Part shown: one piece after another, positions 6,565 to 8,890 of the stretch
Numbering within the stretch: the first letter of the stretch is position 1
How the letters are laid out: each line of letters starts with the position of its first letter
NCBI GenBank assembly: GCA_023145125.1
Contig: JAGLEK010000079.1
Coordinates: 1 to 8,890, forward strand
Source of the DNA: Bacteroidales bacterium
GTDB taxonomy: Bacteria; Bacteroidota; Bacteroidia; Bacteroidales; B18-G4
Length of the DNA stretch: 8,890 bases
Reading direction: 5' to 3'
The notes under the pieces: model-generated
Told to the model about the DNA's origin: nothing
Databases searched by the model: none
The model's input: only the letters and a program-made list of their open reading frames with translations
Position numbers and translations under genes: made by a program

Positions 6565-8295
6565 ATGAAAGAACCTAAAAACAAAATAAGACAGATCTGG
6601 CAACAGCTATACCCTGATGCTGAACCCGGGATACTCAGCAGTTTCATGAAAAAGCTGGATAAAGTCAAGAATGAGATCAGTTTTCCTCCTCATGAGAAAG
6701 AATGGTATAAGGATGCTATTGTATACTCTCTTTATGTTGACCTGTTTAACAAAGATTTTCCGGGATTGGAGAATAAACTTGATTACCTCCAGGACCTGGG
6801 CGTCAACTGCCTGTGGCTGCTGCCCATCCTTGACTCCCCCGGTAAGGATGCAGGGTTTGACATTAAGGATTATCGCAGCATCCGCCCCGACCTGCTGGGC
6901 CTTCCTCCCGAGTCATCCAATGATGAAAAAGCTGCAGTCTTTGCCGGCTTTCTGGACAAGGCGCATAAAAAAGGGATCAGGGTGATCTTCGATATTGCCA
7001 TTAACCACACTTCAGACCAGCACCCATGGTTCCTCGAATCGAGAAGTTCTGCTGACAACCCATTCAGGGATTATTATATGTGGGCTGAGGATGACAAGGG
7101 CTACAGCGATGCACGTATCATCTTTAAAGGATTATGTGAAAGCAACTGGGAAAAAGACGGCGATCAATATTTCTTCCATCGCTTTTTTGAGTTCCAGCCT
7201 GACCTGAACTATCGCAATCCTGATGTACTGATTGCTATGGCTGAGAACCTCATCTTCTGGCTGAAGCTTGGCGTCGATGGTTTCCGTGCCGACGCTATCC
7301 CCTATCTTTGGAAAGAAGAAGGCACCGATTGTGAAAACCTGTCCCAAACCCACATGTTAGTGAAGTTTTTCAGGGCAGTGATCGATCATATCAGGCCACA
7401 AACACTATTGCTTGCCGAAGCCTGTCAGAAACCTAATGAGGTTGTAAAGTATTTTGGTGAAGGGGATGAGTGCCATGCCGGATACCATTTTCCGCTCATG
7501 CCACAGATGTTCAAAGCCCTGCACATGCAAAACAGCTCTCCGGTAGCAAATGTGCTCAGCAAAGAAGTGACGCCTGACATTCCGAAGGAAAGCCAATGGT
7601 TTACCTTTCTCCGTTGTCACGATGAGCTCAGCCTTGAGCTGGTATATGTGACGGAAGAGGACCGTAAATACATTCACGACAATTACTGTTTGAAGCCCGA
7701 GTGGAATTTCCGCCTGGGACAGGGTGTGTCGGCAAGGCTGTCTGAACTGATGGAGCGGGATCCTGCCATGATAGCCCTTGCCTATGCAATGATGCTGTCT
7801 CTCCCCGGCACACCGGTTATTTACTACGGGGATGAATTCGGGAAGTTCAACGACCGGGAGTATTATGAAGAAATGATCAAGCTGACAGGCAAGGACGACA
7901 CACGTTTCCTGGTGCGGGGTAAACTCAACTGGGATCAGATCGAGAGCGAACTGGATAATCCCGGATCTTTTTCCTCTGAAGTATACAGGCAGATAAGCAA
8001 GCTGATAAATACACGTAAAAAATACCCGGTATTTGGGAGGGGTATACTTGAAATGATTGATGTATCCGACACTGATGGAAACAATGTACATGAAGTCATG
8101 GGATACCACAGGACATATTCATGCAACAGCATCCTGGTATTGTTGAATTTATCAGATAAGGAAAAACATGTCAGCCCGCCCACTGCCAGAATAAAAACAT
8201 CTAAGCAGGATATGCTCGGGCAAGCAGTTATTATTGATGAGGGAAATAAATCCCTTAGAATTCCGGCAAAAGGATATTACTGGTTTTTTGTTTAA
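6565..8295 (+). CDS. Cytoplasmic GH13 enzyme resembling trehalose synthase / maltose glucosyltransferase (576 aa)
   Basis: No signal peptide or lipobox is present, so it should act in the cytoplasm. After an N-terminal extension of about 46 residues, the barrel starts at EWYKDAIVYSLYVDLF (46-61). Several segments look strongly like trehalose synthase (TreS, GH13_16): INHTSDQHPWF (146-156), ARIIFKG with ESNW and HRFFEFQPDLN (183-215), and GTDCENLSQTHM through LLLAEAC and GDECHAGYHFPLMPQMF (253-316). Catalytic residues are nucleophile Asp243 (GFRAD), Glu285 and Asp353. Region IV is CHD (351-353) rather than NHD. After YYGDEFG (420-426), the TreS signature of the GDRNGVRTPMQW kind is replaced by GKDDTRFLVRGKLNW (442-456). 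It may therefore be a TreS, a related alpha-glucosyltransferase, or a maltose/oligosaccharide hydrolase; I favour activity on maltose or short dextrins. It diverges from the SusA-like gene and lies 10 bp upstream of a beta-phosphoglucomutase-type gene, so the two are almost certainly co-transcribed. Confidence 0.85.
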   Translation: MKEPKNKIRQIWQQLYPDAEPGILSSFMKKLDKVKNEISFPPHEKEWYKDAIVYSLYVDLFNKDFPGLENKLDYLQDLGVNCLWLLPILDSPGKDAGFDIKDYRSIRPDLLGLPPESSNDEKAAVFAGFLDKAHKKGIRVIFDIAINHTSDQHPWFLESRSSADNPFRDYYMWAEDDKGYSDARIIFKGLCESNWEKDGDQYFFHRFFEFQPDLNYRNPDVLIAMAENLIFWLKLGVDGFRADAIPYLWKEEGTDCENLSQTHMLVKFFRAVIDHIRPQTLLLAEACQKPNEVVKYFGEGDECHAGYHFPLMPQMFKALHMQNSSPVANVLSKEVTPDIPKESQWFTFLRCHDELSLELVYVTEEDRKYIHDNYCLKPEWNFRLGQGVSARLSELMERDPAMIALAYAMMLSLPGTPVIYYGDEFGKFNDREYYEEMIKLTGKDDTRFLVRGKLNWDQIESELDNPGSFSSEVYRQISKLINTRKKYPVFGRGILEMIDVSDTDGNNVHEVMGYHRTYSCNSILVLLNLSDKEKHVSPPTARIKTSKQDMLGQAVIIDEGNKSLRIPAKGYYWFFV

Positions 8296-8305
8296 TAAAA
8301 AGCAG

Positions 8306-8890
8306 ATGAAAGAAAGACTTTTCGATGCGGTCATATTCGACCTCGACGGCGTGATAACACAAACAGCATTGGTACACAGCCAGGCCTGGAAGCAGATGTT
8401 TGACCAATATCTTCATGAAAGAGAAGAAAAATACGGGGAGGCTTTTCATGAATTTTCCCATCAGGAGGATTATTTGCCATATGTTGATGGTAAACCACGT
8501 TATAAAGGTGTTCAGTCATTCTTTGAATCCAGGGGCATCGACCTTCCTTTTGGGGAACCCGAAGACTCTCCTGACCTGGAAACTGTCTGTGGCATCGGGA
8601 ACAGGAAAAATATTGCCTTCAACCGAATATTGGAAGAGGATGGAGTTAAGGAGTACCCTTCCACCGTTGAACTTATCCACACCCTGAAAGATAGAGGCAT
8701 ACATGTTGGCGTGGCTTCATCCAGCAAAAATTGCAAGCAGGTGCTTGAGGCAGTCGGATTGCTCGACATAATGGAAACCCGCATTGATGGTGTGGTATCA
8801 GCGGAACTTGGGCTTAATGGCAAGCCGGAACCGGATATTTTCACAACTGCAGCCAACAAAATGGGTGTTAGCTGCGACCGGGCCGTTGTT
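8306..8890 (+). CDS. pgmB: Beta-phosphoglucomutase-type HAD phosphatase/mutase, N-terminal 195 residues (runs off right edge)
   Basis: This gene is open from the ATG at 8306 to the window edge (translated by hand). It is a haloacid-dehalogenase-superfamily protein of the beta-phosphoglucomutase group, which converts beta-glucose-1-phosphate to glucose-6-phosphate. Motif I is FDLDGVIT (11-18) with Asp12 as the phospho-acceptor and Asp14. Motif II is VASSSKN (136-142). The motif III lysine is in GKPEPD (172-177, Lys173). Motif IV would fall just past the edge, after RAVV. The cap is long and carries YVDGKPRYKGVQSFFESRGI (59-78) and CGIGNRKN (95-102). From family knowledge, this form accompanies or is fused to GH65 disaccharide phosphorylases such as trehalose, maltose or kojibiose phosphorylase. 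The usual DTA after motif I is QTA here (19-21). It begins 10 bp after the TreS-like stop codon, so the two form an operon. A hydrolytic sugar-phosphatase role is the main alternative. Confidence 0.88.
   Translation, partial: MKERLFDAVIFDLDGVITQTALVHSQAWKQMFDQYLHEREEKYGEAFHEFSHQEDYLPYVDGKPRYKGVQSFFESRGIDLPFGEPEDSPDLETVCGIGNRKNIAFNRILEEDGVKEYPSTVELIHTLKDRGIHVGVASSSKNCKQVLEAVGLLDIMETRIDGVVSAELGLNGKPEPDIFTTAANKMGVSCDRAVV

Noticed and set aside
7405..8109. 234-codon open frame on the minus strand
   Set aside because: It is antisense to the TreS-like gene, whose conserved GH13 motifs fix the real frame; no domain is visible in the antisense product.
8400..8687. 95-codon plus-strand frame starting inside the last gene
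   Set aside because: The frame from 8306 carries all the HAD motifs through to the edge, so the other frame is spurious.
1..8890. tRNA, rRNA, CRISPR array, insertion sequence or phage genes
   Set aside because: No tRNA-like cloverleaf, periodic repeat, transposase motif or terminal inverted repeat was noticed by eye on either strand; nearly all sequence is accounted for by sugar-metabolism genes.

Overview
The window looks like part of a Bacteroidota (Bacteroidetes) chromosome. It holds an alpha-glucan (starch/maltodextrin) utilisation locus of the Sus/PUL type. The lineage call rests on four things: a SusC-type TonB-dependent receptor with its N-terminal carboxypeptidase-regulatory-like domain and TonB box; lipoprotein amylases; AT-rich intergenic DNA with a good match to the Bacteroidetes promoter consensus (TTG-N20-TAnnTTTG); and A-rich rather than Shine-Dalgarno translation starts. 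The sequence does not allow a genus to be named.

Layout. On the minus strand, reading right to left, are a SusA-like secreted neopullulanase/cyclomaltodextrinase (6404-4557), a 791-residue GH13 lipoprotein with a CBM48-like domain (4524-2149), a compact 464-residue GH13 lipoprotein (2096-702), and, after a 273-bp gap with its own predicted promoter, the first 142 codons of a SusC receptor (428 to beyond the left edge). The first three genes are 32 and 52 bp apart and look like one transcription unit. A perfect 15-bp stem-loop sits in the 52-bp gap. On the plus strand, divergent from the SusA-like gene across a 160-bp intergenic region containing a GC-rich 15-bp palindrome, are a cytoplasmic GH13 enzyme resembling trehalose synthase/maltose glucosyltransferase (6565-8295) and, 10 bp further on, the 5' part of a beta-phosphoglucomutase-type HAD gene (8306 to beyond the right edge).

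How the genes may work together (inference). The envelope arm would trim starch or dextrins (two lipoprotein amylases), import them (SusC with a SusD expected off the left edge) and cut them to short maltooligosaccharides in the periplasm (SusA-like enzyme). The divergent arm would process the imported disaccharide in the cytoplasm. The HAD protein is of the long-cap kind usually found with GH65 phosphorylases, so a GH65 gene is expected just past the right edge. A TreS-like GH13 next to such a mutase suggests maltose isomerisation or transglucosylation feeding a phosphorolytic route to beta-glucose-1-phosphate and then glucose-6-phosphate.

All four GH13 proteins keep the Asp/Glu/Asp catalytic triad, but two deviate in conserved region IV (NQD and CHD in place of NHD). 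No RNA genes, mobile elements or CRISPR arrays were seen. Nothing here is clearly a new type of system. The most unusual points are the deviating TreS-like enzyme, the intergenic stem-loop and the putative operator in the divergent promoter region.
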